Source: Ktedonobacteraceae bacterium (GTDB lineage: Bacteria > Chloroflexota > Ktedonobacteria > Ktedonobacterales > Ktedonobacteraceae). Taken from it: a stretch of 17,310 nt of DNA. The notes beneath the pieces were generated by a model. That model saw only the letters and a list, made by a program, of their open reading frames with translations. It was not told the DNA's origin and did not search any database. The position numbers were made by a program, and so were the translations under genes. Below, piece after piece: positions 6,997 through 14,160 of this stretch; the stretch's first letter is position 1, and the number at the start of each line of letters is the position of its first letter. The stretch is taken from the NCBI GenBank assembly GCA_014896635.1, contig JADBKA010000097.1, positions 1-17,310 of the forward strand. The letters run 5' to 3'.

Positions 6997-7659
6997 ATGG
7001 GTAGTGTTTTCAATCCCCGCGATCCAAAATGGATCAAGGAATCACGCGAATTTTTAGAGCCACGTGGGATTATTCCCAGCGTTGTCGAGTCAACGCCGCG
7101 TGGTGAGCGCGGCTGGGATCTCTTTTCCCGCCTGTTGAAAGAACGCATCATTTTCATCGGCACACCCATTGATGATATGGTGGCAAACAGTACCGTTGCC
7201 CAGTTGCTGTATCTCCAAAGCGAGGATGCTACAAAAGACATCAACATGTACATCAACTCGCCCGGCGGCAGCATCTATGCCGGTCTCGCCATTTATGATA
7301 CGATGCAGTGGCTGCGCCCGGATGTCTCTACGGTGTGCATGGGTATGGCGATGAGCATGGGCGCAGTGCTGCTGACCGCAGGCTCAAAAGGCAAACGCTA
7401 CGGCCTGCCGAATTCAACCATGCTGATCCATCAGCCTCTGGGTGGCGCCGAAGGCCAGGCAGCCGATATTGAAATCACGGCCCGCGAAATCCTGCGCCTG
7501 CGCACCAGCCTGTATGAAATTCTTGCCAAACATACCGGCCAGACAGTCGAACGCATCAGGCAGGATTCGGACCGCAACTACTACCTGACTGCACCGCAGG
7601 CAGTCGAATATGGTCTTATCGACGATATCCTTACGCCTAATGAGGAGAAGGGGCGCTAA
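6997..7659 (+). CDS. clpP: ATP-dependent Clp protease proteolytic subunit ClpP
   Basis: A 220-aa serine peptidase. The catalytic triad is visible: S120 in [12 protein letters not shown]145 in MLIHQPLGG and D190 in [27 protein letters not shown] (86-103) is the conserved substrate-strand region. The triad is shifted about 22 residues relative to the usual 98/123/172 numbering, because the N-terminus is longer, with an extra stretch up to about residue 35 rich in Arg and Pro. The residue before the catalytic Ser is Met where most ClpPs have Ala. AAGGAG at 6986-6991 sits 5 nt from ATG 6997. ClpP forms a tetradecamer that degrades substrates delivered by ClpX, ClpC or ClpA; no Clp ATPase gene is in this window. 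The sigma factor at 15040 carries Clp-N domains. Confidence 0.95.
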   Translation: MGSVFNPRDPKWIKESREFLEPRGIIPSVVESTPRGERGWDLFSRLLKERIIFIGTPIDDMVANSTVAQLLYLQSEDATKDINMYINSPGGSIYAGLAIYDTMQWLRPDVSTVCMGMAMSMGAVLLTAGSKGKRYGLPNSTMLIHQPLGGAEGQAADIEITAREILRLRTSLYEILAKHTGQTVERIRQDSDRNYYLTAPQAVEYGLIDDILTPNEEKGR

Positions 7660-7690
7660 GACCAGACCATAAAGGTCATAACATCGCCTG

Positions 7691-7771
7691 AGCAGAAGTG
7701 GCAGAGCAAGCTGCAAGGTAACAGCCGGCAGGGAACATGGCTCCCCGCCGGCCTTTGCCTGCCACTCTGCT
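7691..7771 (+). other. Long imperfect hairpin between clpP and the methyltransferase
   Basis: Three nested stems occur in order. AGCAGAAGTGGCAG (7691-7704) pairs with CTGCCACTCTGCT (7759-7771) with one bulge. GCAAGG (7713-7718) pairs with CCTTTGC (7752-7758). GCCGGC-A-GGGA (7724-7734) pairs with TCCC-C-GCCGGC (7742-7752) around a 7-nt loop. There is no T run. It could be a terminator, a processing site or an attenuator. Confidence 0.5.
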
Positions 7772-7787
7772 TCAACTTTCCCGGTCA

Positions 7788-8579
7788 ATGACACCTTTAT
7801 TGCGCAAATGGCTGTTTGAAACACTGTATAAAAATCGCTACCTCTACCGCTTTGCCAGCACGGTGCCGTTCGCGGGCCAGTGGCGCGTCTGGCAGCGCCT
7901 GGTGCTGCCACGCATTCGCGGCCTGGATGTGCTGGAACTGGGCTGTGGTCTGGGCGACCTGCTGGCTGATATGTTACAGGCCGGCTACCGCTGCCATGCT
8001 GTCGAACACTCGCCGGAGATGGTAGCCGCGGCGCGCGAGACGCTGTATAAGCGCCAGCTCGGCTCGCCTTCCCTGGTTGTGCAGGGCATCGCTCAAAGCC
8101 TTCCTTTTGCCAGTTCTTCTTTCGATACAGTCGTGAGCACTTTCCCCTCTGAATATATTTATGCACCTGACACGATTGCCGAAGTTGCGCGTGTCCTGCG
8201 GCCCGGCGGGCGCCTGATTGTAATTGAGGGTGCCAATCTTCTGCCAGTCGGCTTCCTGCAACCCGTTCTGGTCCTGCTCCAGATGCTCGTCTACGGCCCT
8301 GCCGCGCTTTTCGGCCCGCGCGCCCGGCACGATCTCAGTGCAGAGGTGAGCCGCAGCAAACAGAGCCGCTTCCCCCCGGCAGCAGAGGACCAGGAGGAAG
8401 AACAGCACAAAGCGGCTGGTACTATCACTGAGGTCGTATCCAATGCCTGGTTCGGACAATTCATCCCTTTAGAACGCTTCGGCTTGCAGCGCCGCTCAGA
8501 ACTCGTGCATAGTAAACGCTGGGAGGTGTATATTACTATCGGAGACAAAGTGCCGGGTTCTCAACAGGCCAGTGGTTGA
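7788..8579 (+). CDS. Class I SAM-dependent methyltransferase (Methyltransf_11-like)
   Basis: About 263 aa from ATG 7788. Motif I is VLELGCGLGDLL (48-59), the motif II acidic residue follows in HAVEHSPEMV (E73), motif III/IV-type elements are GIAQSLPFASSSFDTVVS (100-117), and the post-motif is EVARVLRPGGRLIVIE (132-147). This is the UbiE/type-11 small-molecule methyltransferase pattern. The region 178-215 is a charged insertion after a hydrophobic stretch (about 153-176), which may lie on a membrane or bind a lipid-like substrate. ATG 7737 is an in-frame alternative that adds 17 residues, but it falls in the loop of a long hairpin; neither start has a strong ribosome binding site. The substrate is unknown. 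The neighbours clpP and a histidine kinase give no clear pathway. Confidence 0.8.
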   Translation: MTPLLRKWLFETLYKNRYLYRFASTVPFAGQWRVWQRLVLPRIRGLDVLELGCGLGDLLADMLQAGYRCHAVEHSPEMVAAARETLYKRQLGSPSLVVQGIAQSLPFASSSFDTVVSTFPSEYIYAPDTIAEVARVLRPGGRLIVIEGANLLPVGFLQPVLVLLQMLVYGPAALFGPRARHDLSAEVSRSKQSRFPPAAEDQEEEQHKAAGTITEVVSNAWFGQFIPLERFGLQRRSELVHSKRWEVYITIGDKVPGSQQASG

Positions 8580-8636
8580 TCTTCGAGAAAAGATTGTCTG
8601 GCAAGGCGATTTTTCAGCTTCAGGGAGGAAAGGCGC

Positions 8637-9785
8637 GTGAATGATACCGAATCATTGAAAGAACTGGTTACTGCTAAAAATCTGCTCGAATCCATACCCA
8701 CGCCACTGTTGATCATTGATCATACATTGATTGTTCACGATGCGAACCTGCCGGCTCTGCATCTCTGCAAAACAATGACGCTAGCCCCGCAGACACCACT
8801 GGCATCCCTGCTCCCCGATGCAGACCTGCTCTGGCTCGCCGGGGAGTCCATTCGCACAGGCCAGCGGCAAACCGGACTCTATGAGCGCGGAAGCGCAGAA
8901 AACGCCTGGAGGATCACGATAACTCCTCTTGCCCGGACTCCCGCCTCACAAGCGCCCCAGGGACAGGATTCCGGCGAAAACAGCCAGTCCCCGCCAACTC
9001 TCTCCCTGTATACTGTGATAATCGAAGATTTCAGCGGACGCCGCCGCCTGGAACAGATGCAACGAGACTTTCTGGCAAATATCTCTCATGAACTACGTAC
9101 CCCCCTGACTTCCATCCGTCTGCTAGCCGAAACGCTGGAGGATGTCATTGATACCGACCCCGATAAGGCTCAACAGTTCGTAGAAAAGATCGAAATTGAA
9201 GCGCAGTATCTCTCTGAACTGGTGGCTGAACTGCTCGAACTGACACGCATCGAATCAGGCCAGTTGCCCATGACGATTGAACCGCTCGCAGCCGAACAAC
9301 TCGTCCACGAAGTCCTGGCACGCATGCTGCCACAGGCACAGCGCCACCGCGTGCGTCTGACCACGAAGATCGAACGAGGAGCAAATCTGGTGGCCGCCGA
9401 CAGCAAGCTCATCACGCGCGTCCTGGTTAACCTGGTTCATAACGCTATCAAGTTCACCCCGTCAGGCGGCACTATTATCATCGGCACAGCTCCCCAGGCG
9501 GGTCAGCATATCCAGCGCTTCTTTGTGCGCGATACCGGCATCGGTATCCCGGCAGAGGAACTGCCGCATATCTTTGAACGTTTCTACAAGACTGACCGCG
9601 CTCGCTCCAAAACCGACTTCATCGGGCCTGGTGGCAGCGGCACCGGCCTGGGACTGGCTATCGCGCGTCAGGTGGTAGAGGCACATGGGGGACGCATCAT
9701 GGTGGAAAGTACGGTTGGCCAGGGAAGTACGTTTACCTTCACACTCCCCCTGGCTCTGCACGATGAAATAGCCACAAAATCTTAG
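8637..9785 (+). CDS. Soluble PAS-containing histidine kinase, PhoR-like
   Basis: A 382-aa cytosolic kinase with no membrane segment. Residues 10-130 fit a diverged PAS sensor ([22 protein letters not shown]). The HisKA dimerisation helix carries the phospho-acceptor H151 in [17 protein letters not shown]. The HATPase_c domain has the N box with N269 ([14 protein letters not shown]), G1 DTGIGIP (299-305), the F box HIFERFYK and G2 GSGTGLGLA (333-341), so the catalytic core is intact. It starts at GTG 8637 after GGGAGGAAAGG; ATG 8641 is out of frame. A PhoR-like kinase normally pairs with an OmpR-type regulator, but none is here. The next gene, after a 208-bp AT-rich gap, is a stand-alone CheY-like receiver followed by CheW- and CheA-like genes, so it may feed that pathway. 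Confidence 0.93.
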   Translation: MNDTESLKELVTAKNLLESIPTPLLIIDHTLIVHDANLPALHLCKTMTLAPQTPLASLLPDADLLWLAGESIRTGQRQTGLYERGSAENAWRITITPLARTPASQAPQGQDSGENSQSPPTLSLYTVIIEDFSGRRRLEQMQRDFLANISHELRTPLTSIRLLAETLEDVIDTDPDKAQQFVEKIEIEAQYLSELVAELLELTRIESGQLPMTIEPLAAEQLVHEVLARMLPQAQRHRVRLTTKIERGANLVAADSKLITRVLVNLVHNAIKFTPSGGTIIIGTAPQAGQHIQRFFVRDTGIGIPAEELPHIFERFYKTDRARSKTDFIGPGGSGTGLGLAIARQVVEAHGGRIMVESTVGQGSTFTFTLPLALHDEIATKS

Positions 9786-9928
9786 AAGAAAAAAAGTAGA
9801 AAATACATAAGATAATTTAAGAGAGTTTTTATGCTGGTACATTGTAAATTGTGGTGATATATGGTAACATCATGCTGTTAAGAACGTATCACAATTTTCT
9901 GTTTAAGCACAACCGCGAGCAATTTCTC

Positions 9929-9957
9929 TTGTGCATTGACCGGAATCTGAGTACAAT
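9929..9957 (+). promoter_or_regulatory. Candidate promoter of the CheY-CheW-CheA-like genes
   Basis: TTGTGC (9929-9934) and TACAAT (9952-9957) are separated by 17 bp and end 36 bp before ATG 9994. A second candidate, TTGTAA (9842-9847) with TAACAT (9865-9870), also 17 bp apart, lies upstream. The 208-bp gap 9786-9993 is markedly AT-rich compared with its surroundings and holds no gene I can see. Confidence 0.4.
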
Positions 9958-9993
9958 TGGGTAGTAGTGAGGAAGAGAGAAAGAGGACATAAC

Positions 9994-10380
9994 ATGAGCA
10001 AACTGATCATGGTCATCGACGATTCAGCGACGGTACGTAAAATCATCGAAACCTGCCTGGGCCGCGAAGGCTTTGAAGTGGTAGCGTTTCCCGATGGAGT
10101 AGAAGCCATACGCTGGCTGGTCGAGCCGGGTTCACGAGTACCCGATCTTGTTATTCTCGATATCGGTCTCCCCAAAATTGATGGCTACGAAGTTGCCCGC
10201 CGCTTGAGGATGAAAAAAGAGTTCGAGAAAACTATTTTCATCATGCTTTCCAGGCGCGACGGCATGATAGATCGCCTCAAAGGCCGCCTCGCTGGTGCAA
10301 AGGATTACATTACCAAGCCTTTTAAAACGCAAGATATTATCTCGGTGATCGAATCATATCTGGGGACGCCGGCATCCTGA
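9994..10380 (+). CDS. Stand-alone CheY-like response regulator
   Basis: A 128-aa single receiver domain. The acidic pocket is D9 and D10 (MVIDDSATVRK), the phospho-acceptor is D56 (LVILDIGLPKIDGYE), the switch Ser is S86 (MLSRRDG) and the conserved Lys is K108 (YITKPF). There is no output domain, as in CheY or PilG/PilH-type regulators. ATG 9994 has AGAGGA 6 nt upstream; the in-frame GTG 9967 would add nine residues and lacks a site. It is followed by CheW-like and CheA-like genes and preceded by a complete soluble histidine kinase, so either could phosphorylate it. The switch it controls (motility, pili or another output) is not in the window. Confidence 0.92.
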   Translation: MSKLIMVIDDSATVRKIIETCLGREGFEVVAFPDGVEAIRWLVEPGSRVPDLVILDIGLPKIDGYEVARRLRMKKEFEKTIFIMLSRRDGMIDRLKGRLAGAKDYITKPFKTQDIISVIESYLGTPAS

Positions 10381-10463
10381 CCGGCACATAGTCACAGAAT
10401 AACGTGATAAAGCAGAGAGAGAGGAGAGGCAGCGCTGCTTCCCACCTGCACTCGCAAGATGCT

Positions 10464-11135
10464 ATGGACAAACCTTTTATTTCTCAAGATACCTCTGGCA
10501 GTCGCACCAGTCGCACCCGTCGCACCAGTCGCGCATACGCCGGGTTTCTTGAGCAGTTGAGCGATGAAGATTTCTGGCAGTATGCTGAAAGTCAGGCGCG
10601 GCATTTTTCTATGCCGGAACGGCAAGCCGAAGAATATCTGGTATGTGATATCGGGAAGGGATATTGCGCGCTCCCTCTGGCGGATCTGTATGAGGTAAGG
10701 CAACCACCCCAACGCTTTACACAGTTACCGGCCATGCCGGCATGGATGACAGGCGTGACGATATGGCGCGATACCATCATCGCTGTTGTCGATCTACGCG
10801 CCTATTTGACAAATAGCAGCACAAATCGTCGTGTCAGTCCAGCGCCCGGCGAGAGCATGCTGCTGATCACGTACCACAAAGAGATAGTGCTCGGTCTTCT
10901 CACCCCGATAGTCGAAGTCATCGAGCATCCTGCTGCTCGGCAGATGGAACCTGCCGAGCAGGCAAAAACATGCTATACTTCTCCATGTACCGGAGCAATT
11001 AGAGAGGTTTGCTTTACAGGAGAAACGATGGCTGGAACAGGACAGAACGATGAGCAAGAACTCCTGTTGCTCGACATTCCTGTCATTCTTAGTGATATCA
11101 CACAACGCATAAGGATCGCGGCTGCACATGGATGA
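10464..11135 (+). CDS. CheW-like coupling protein
   Basis: A CheW-type domain begins at EEYLVCDIGKGYCALPLADLYEVRQPP. It continues through AWMTGVTIWRDTIIAVVDLRAYL and MLLITYHKEIVLGLLTPIVEVIEH, matching the two SH3-like beta barrels of CheW. The C-terminal part is longer and less regular than classic CheW, with a cysteine-containing insert (TCYTSPCTGAIREVCF) and a terminal strand ELLLLDIPVILSD. The start is uncertain: ATG 10464 gives 223 aa, and GTG 10404 gives 243 aa; neither has an obvious ribosome binding site. The N-terminal tail carries an Arg/Ser/Thr run from a 9-bp tandem DNA repeat. The stop overlaps the CheA-like start (ATGGATGA), so translation is probably coupled and the two products likely interact. 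Confidence 0.82.
   Translation: MDKPFISQDTSGSRTSRTRRTSRAYAGFLEQLSDEDFWQYAESQARHFSMPERQAEEYLVCDIGKGYCALPLADLYEVRQPPQRFTQLPAMPAWMTGVTIWRDTIIAVVDLRAYLTNSSTNRRVSPAPGESMLLITYHKEIVLGLLTPIVEVIEHPAARQMEPAEQAKTCYTSPCTGAIREVCFTGETMAGTGQNDEQELLLLDIPVILSDITQRIRIAAAHG
10501..10536 (+). repeat. 9-bp tandem repeat inside the CheW-like gene
   Basis: GTCGCACCA is followed by GTCGCACCC, GTCGCACCA and GTCGCGCAT, four head-to-tail copies with small changes. It encodes an Arg-Thr-Ser-rich tail before the CheW domain. The unit is a multiple of three, so copy number changes would not shift the frame. Confidence 0.7.
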
Positions 11136-13473
11136 GATCTCTTCCTCTTTTGACGAGAGCGCATTATCCGAGGAAGATCTGGCTGTATTGCGCGCTTTCG
11201 AGGCAAAGCAAGAATGGCCGGGTGGACCATCCTCAACCACAACTCCTCTCACCACACAGCAGACAGAACTGCAAGGCGGTCCAGACGAGGAGCTACATGC
11301 ACTTTTCCTCACTGAGGTCACCGAGGATATTACCGCTATGCGGCATGCACTGAGCCACCTGGAGCAGGAGGATCATATTGATCCGGCAGATTTTGCGGAG
11401 TTGCAGCGCCTGGGACACAAAGTGCGTGGCACCGCCGGAGCTGTTGCAAGTGACAATATAGCAGCCGTCGCTCACTTTGTCGAGGTACTCGCTGAACAGA
11501 CCGCCGAGGGTATGATTTTCCCGGTGCTCGGCGTTCATGCTCTCTCACAGATAGTGAGGGTACTGGAAACTGCTCTGCAAAACCTTGCTACTCACGGCCA
11601 TGAGGGCGAGCTTCCTCTGGCTGAGTTGCGCGAAGTATTTAATAATTGCCAGATCGACATTGAGCAACTACTGGCCCGCGAACAGGCGACGGCACCAGGC
11701 TCATTAACCATACTGGAGGCAGATCCTGCCTGCGCCTTCTCTCTCTCTGGTCAGGAGCAGCAGGCATCACCGTATGTGCGTATTGCAACCGAGCGCATCG
11801 AGCACCTGGTGCAGTTCTCGGAACTGGCAGAGCAACTGCGCGTCGCTCTGGAGAGTTCACAGGAACAGGTCGATCTGGCTCTCCAGGATCTGTGTACCAG
11901 CCAGGCCCGCCTGCGGCAGATGCTACCATCGCTCTCTTCCTTTTCACATAGACAATCCACACAGCCAGCGGACGAGCACAGTTCTCCATCACTGGTAGCA
12001 CGTATCCTGAGAAGAGAAACTCCGTACAGGCTGAAAGCGCACAGCAGGTTGTTCAAGGCGTCGGCTCAGGGAGATGAGCCGGACCTGGAGCAGTACGACG
12101 AGCAGGATCTCCTCGTCCTCTCTCTCAAAGAGGCGATTATGAGCATATTGCTAGCTTCATCGCGCATGGATACGGCTCTGGCAAGCATGAATAGGCATCT
12201 GCAAGAGTATACTGCCCAGGTAGCAAAGATGCGCAACGCTGCTCTACTCCTGCGTCTGGTGCCTTTAAAATTGCTGGCAATGCATGTGCAGCAAGCAATT
12301 GAGTTGAGCGCCCAGGAATCGGGATTGCCCGTCCACTTCGAGATGACAGGCCAGGAGACAGAAGTAGATCAGCATGTGATCGAAACACTGGCCCATCCCT
12401 TGGCACAACTCCTCCAGCTCTGCCTGACAGATAATACATCTGCTTCGCAGGAAGCACAGACCTCACAGGGCTTACAGGCAGCCATAGCCGACCCCTGCCA
12501 CGCCTGGTTTCATGCACGCGGCATCGGCAACGAGATCACGCTCGAACTGGGCTTTTCGTTCTCTGTCAGCGACGGTCTGCTGGAAGTTATCCGCGAACCA
12601 GTCCGACAACTGCAAGGCACCTGCACACTCCAGCAGAATGCAACCGGCGGAATGAGCCTCTTTCTACGCTTCCCTCGCTCACATGGCTCTGCCCAGTGCT
12701 TGCTGGTTCGTGCCGGCAATCAGTATCTGCTCATCCCATTTCTCCAGGTACGGCGCATCGGCGACAGCCGGCAGGAGAAAACGGACCTCTGCTATGATCT
12801 ACATGGACTGCTCGGATTCCCTGCACAACCCCAACCGCCACTCATCCATCCTCTGCTGGTTCTGGCGCAAGGCGTGGATTCGGATAGGACGGTTGGCGTG
12901 CGGGTTGATGAAGTCATAGGCGAAGTTGAGTTGATCGTCAGGCCGCTGGTTCCTTATTTGCAGCGTCCAGGCATTGCCGGTGCCGCCTCTGATGGCAAAG
13001 GCCACGTGTTGCTCTTGCTCGATCTGCCAGAACTGGTCCGCCACCACATGCTTCAAGAGCAGAAAAGCAGCGCTTCCCCCGACGCAGTTGAGGAATCCCA
13101 GAACCGACCTCTTAGAGCACTGGTCGCCGACGATTCGACGACGATACGCCAGGCGCTCTCACAGATGTTGCAGCACGAGCATTTTATTGTAGAGGAAGCG
13201 CGCGACGGCCTGGAAGCTCTGGAGAAGCTGCTGGAAGCGCCACCCGATGTGCTTTTCCTGGATGTCGAGATGCCGCGCCTCAATGGCTATCATCTGCTCG
13301 ACAGGCTGAAGCAGTATCCGAAGCTGGCCGCTGTGAAAATCGTTATGCTGACTTCCCGCTCCTCAGACAAACACATGCAGCGAGCACAGGAGCTGGGCGC
13401 CCATGCGTATCTGACCAAGCCTTGCTCTCAGGATCAATTGCTGGAGACAATCCAGCGGATACTCAGGCGCTGA
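11128..13473 (+). CDS. CheA-like hybrid with HPt, degenerate kinase core, CheW-like domain and receiver
   Basis: A 781-aa protein. An HPt domain (about 52-185) has H97 in RLGHKVRGTAGAVAS. A CheA-type dimerisation/core segment follows, with PYVRIATERIEHLVQFSELAEQL (215-237) and LLLRLVPLKLLAMHVQQAIELSAQESGL (373-400). The part equivalent to the ATP-binding P4 domain (about 400-516) keeps only an outline: GQETEVDQHVIETLAHPLAQLL replaces the usual HPL-x-H-x2-RN box. No Asn of the N box, no DDGxG and no GxGxG are seen. A CheW-like P5 domain (521-640) and a receiver (662-780; D668, D669, D712, T742, K764) complete it. It overlaps the CheW-like gene by 8 bp and is convergent with the next gene by 11 bp. 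It resembles PilL/ChpA hybrids but probably cannot phosphorylate itself. Confidence 0.85.
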   Translation: MDEISSSFDESALSEEDLAVLRAFEAKQEWPGGPSSTTTPLTTQQTELQGGPDEELHALFLTEVTEDITAMRHALSHLEQEDHIDPADFAELQRLGHKVRGTAGAVASDNIAAVAHFVEVLAEQTAEGMIFPVLGVHALSQIVRVLETALQNLATHGHEGELPLAELREVFNNCQIDIEQLLAREQATAPGSLTILEADPACAFSLSGQEQQASPYVRIATERIEHLVQFSELAEQLRVALESSQEQVDLALQDLCTSQARLRQMLPSLSSFSHRQSTQPADEHSSPSLVARILRRETPYRLKAHSRLFKASAQGDEPDLEQYDEQDLLVLSLKEAIMSILLASSRMDTALASMNRHLQEYTAQVAKMRNAALLLRLVPLKLLAMHVQQAIELSAQESGLPVHFEMTGQETEVDQHVIETLAHPLAQLLQLCLTDNTSASQEAQTSQGLQAAIADPCHAWFHARGIGNEITLELGFSFSVSDGLLEVIREPVRQLQGTCTLQQNATGGMSLFLRFPRSHGSAQCLLVRAGNQYLLIPFLQVRRIGDSRQEKTDLCYDLHGLLGFPAQPQPPLIHPLLVLAQGVDSDRTVGVRVDEVIGEVELIVRPLVPYLQRPGIAGAASDGKGHVLLLLDLPELVRHHMLQEQKSSASPDAVEESQNRPLRALVADDSTTIRQALSQMLQHEHFIVEEARDGLEALEKLLEAPPDVLFLDVEMPRLNGYHLLDRLKQYPKLAAVKIVMLTSRSSDKHMQRAQELGAHAYLTKPCSQDQLLETIQRILRR

Positions 13474-14005
13474 TTTCGCTGAGTATGCGCTGGAGCGTTG
13501 CTTTATCCACCGGTCCCTGCACCACCTGACGAATGATGCCGCGCCGATCTAGAAAATAGGAGGTCGGAGCGGCGGTGATGCCATAGAGCTTCCTCACTCT
13601 GCTCCCATCGTCTGGTAGCAACGGATAGGTGATGTGCTGCTGGTGCGCAAATTGCCGGATGTCGCTGGCTGTATCCACGATGTTGATGCCCAGAATGACG
13701 AAATCGCGCGGTGCAGCCTGCTGTGAGGCATAGGTCTGCTGCAAGTCCGGTATCTCTACAGAGCAGCCGGGACAGTTGATGTACCAGAAGTTGAGCATCA
13801 CGGGCCTGCCCCGGTAGTCGCTCAGACTGATCTTTTTGCCATCTGGTGTGCTCAGCGTAAAATTGGGCGCAGCCATGCCCTGCCGTATGCCGACGCCGGC
13901 AGCGGGTGCGCTCTGCTCTGCCGGTTGCAGCAGGCCGAGCGTGATTATCGCCAGCACAGCCAGCACAGTAATAACGATGATACCGCGCATGATGAGTTTT
14001 GCCAT
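13463..14005 (-). CDS. Membrane-anchored TlpA/ResA-like thioredoxin
   Basis: A 180-aa protein with an N-terminal hydrophobic anchor or signal (about 6-26). A redoxin/AhpC-TSA fold follows: GMAAPNFTLSTPDGKKISLSDYRGRPVMLNFW is the conserved start. The active-site cysteines are C78 and C81 in NCPGCSVEIPDL, and the cis-Pro loop is at P147 (AAPTSYFLD). It probably works outside the membrane as a thiol-disulfide reductase for apocytochromes or other proteins. The usual motif is WCPPC; here it is NCPGC, so the redox potential may differ. ATG 14005 was chosen because an extended -10 box lies at 14032-14037 and would leave the in-frame TTG 14041 untranscribed. Its 3' end overlaps the CheA-like gene by 11 bp in convergent orientation. 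No cytochrome assembly genes are adjacent. Confidence 0.9.
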   Translation of the reverse strand: MAKLIMRGIIVITVLAVLAIITLGLLQPAEQSAPAAGVGIRQGMAAPNFTLSTPDGKKISLSDYRGRPVMLNFWYINCPGCSVEIPDLQQTYASQQAAPRDFVILGINIVDTASDIRQFAHQQHITYPLLPDDGSRVRKLYGITAAPTSYFLDRRGIIRQVVQGPVDKATLQRILSEISA

Positions 14006-14031
14006 CGTCCTGATTCTCTTCTCTACAGTGT

Positions 14032-14040
14032 ATAATATCA
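14032..14040 (-). promoter_or_regulatory. Extended -10 promoter for the TlpA-like gene
   Basis: On the - strand TGATATTAT (TG, one base, TATTAT) sits in the left arm of the palindromic element. Transcription would start near 14025, leaving a leader of about 20 nt with a GAGAAGAG purine stretch before ATG 14005. No good -35 box is visible, as is common for extended -10 promoters. Confidence 0.5.
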
Positions 14041-14145
14041 AATCCGGTTAAATAGTGATCATTAGCGTGGGGGTCCAGGGGGCCGGCACGGCCCCCTGGC
14101 GGGGTCTGGGGTGTCCCCCCACATCAATCACTTTTTAAAAAGATT

Positions 14146-14154
14146 TGATATAAT
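14146..14154 (+). promoter_or_regulatory. Extended -10 promoter giving a leaderless DNA methyltransferase mRNA
   Basis: TGATATAAT (TG, one base, perfect TATAAT at 14149-14154) lies in the right arm of the palindrome. The ATG of the methyltransferase is at 14161, six bases after the -10 box, so the expected transcription start falls at or next to the start codon. No ribosome binding site is possible in that space. Confidence 0.6.
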
Positions 14155-14160
14155 ACGTTT

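Larger units (their letters stand above)
14030..14156. repeat. 127-bp palindromic element, MITE- or REP-like
   Basis: The outer arms GTATAATATCAAATC (14030-14044) and GATTTGATATAATAC (14142-14156) are inverted with 14 of 15 matches. Inside them AGTGAT (14054-14059) pairs with ATCACT (14127-14132), then GTGGGGG (14067-14073) with CCCCCAC (14116-14122). At the centre CCAGGGGGCCG (14075-14085) pairs perfectly with CGGCCCCCTGG (14089-14099). The centre is almost all G and C, the arms almost all A and T. It has no coding capacity and fills the gap between two divergent genes. Such a layout suggests a small non-autonomous mobile or repetitive element; no certain target duplication is visible. Confidence 0.65.

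Noticed and set aside
7414..8166. Long open frame on the - strand over clpP and the methyltransferase
   Set aside because: It overlaps two well-supported genes on the other strand and shows no recognisable domain.
9936..9957. TTGACC paired with TACAAT as promoter of the CheY-like gene
   Set aside because: The spacing is only 10 bp; TTGTGC with a 17-bp spacer is more plausible.
10368..10385. Terminator after the CheY-like gene
   Set aside because: GCCGG/CCGGC is a 5-bp stem with the stop codon in its loop and no T tract.
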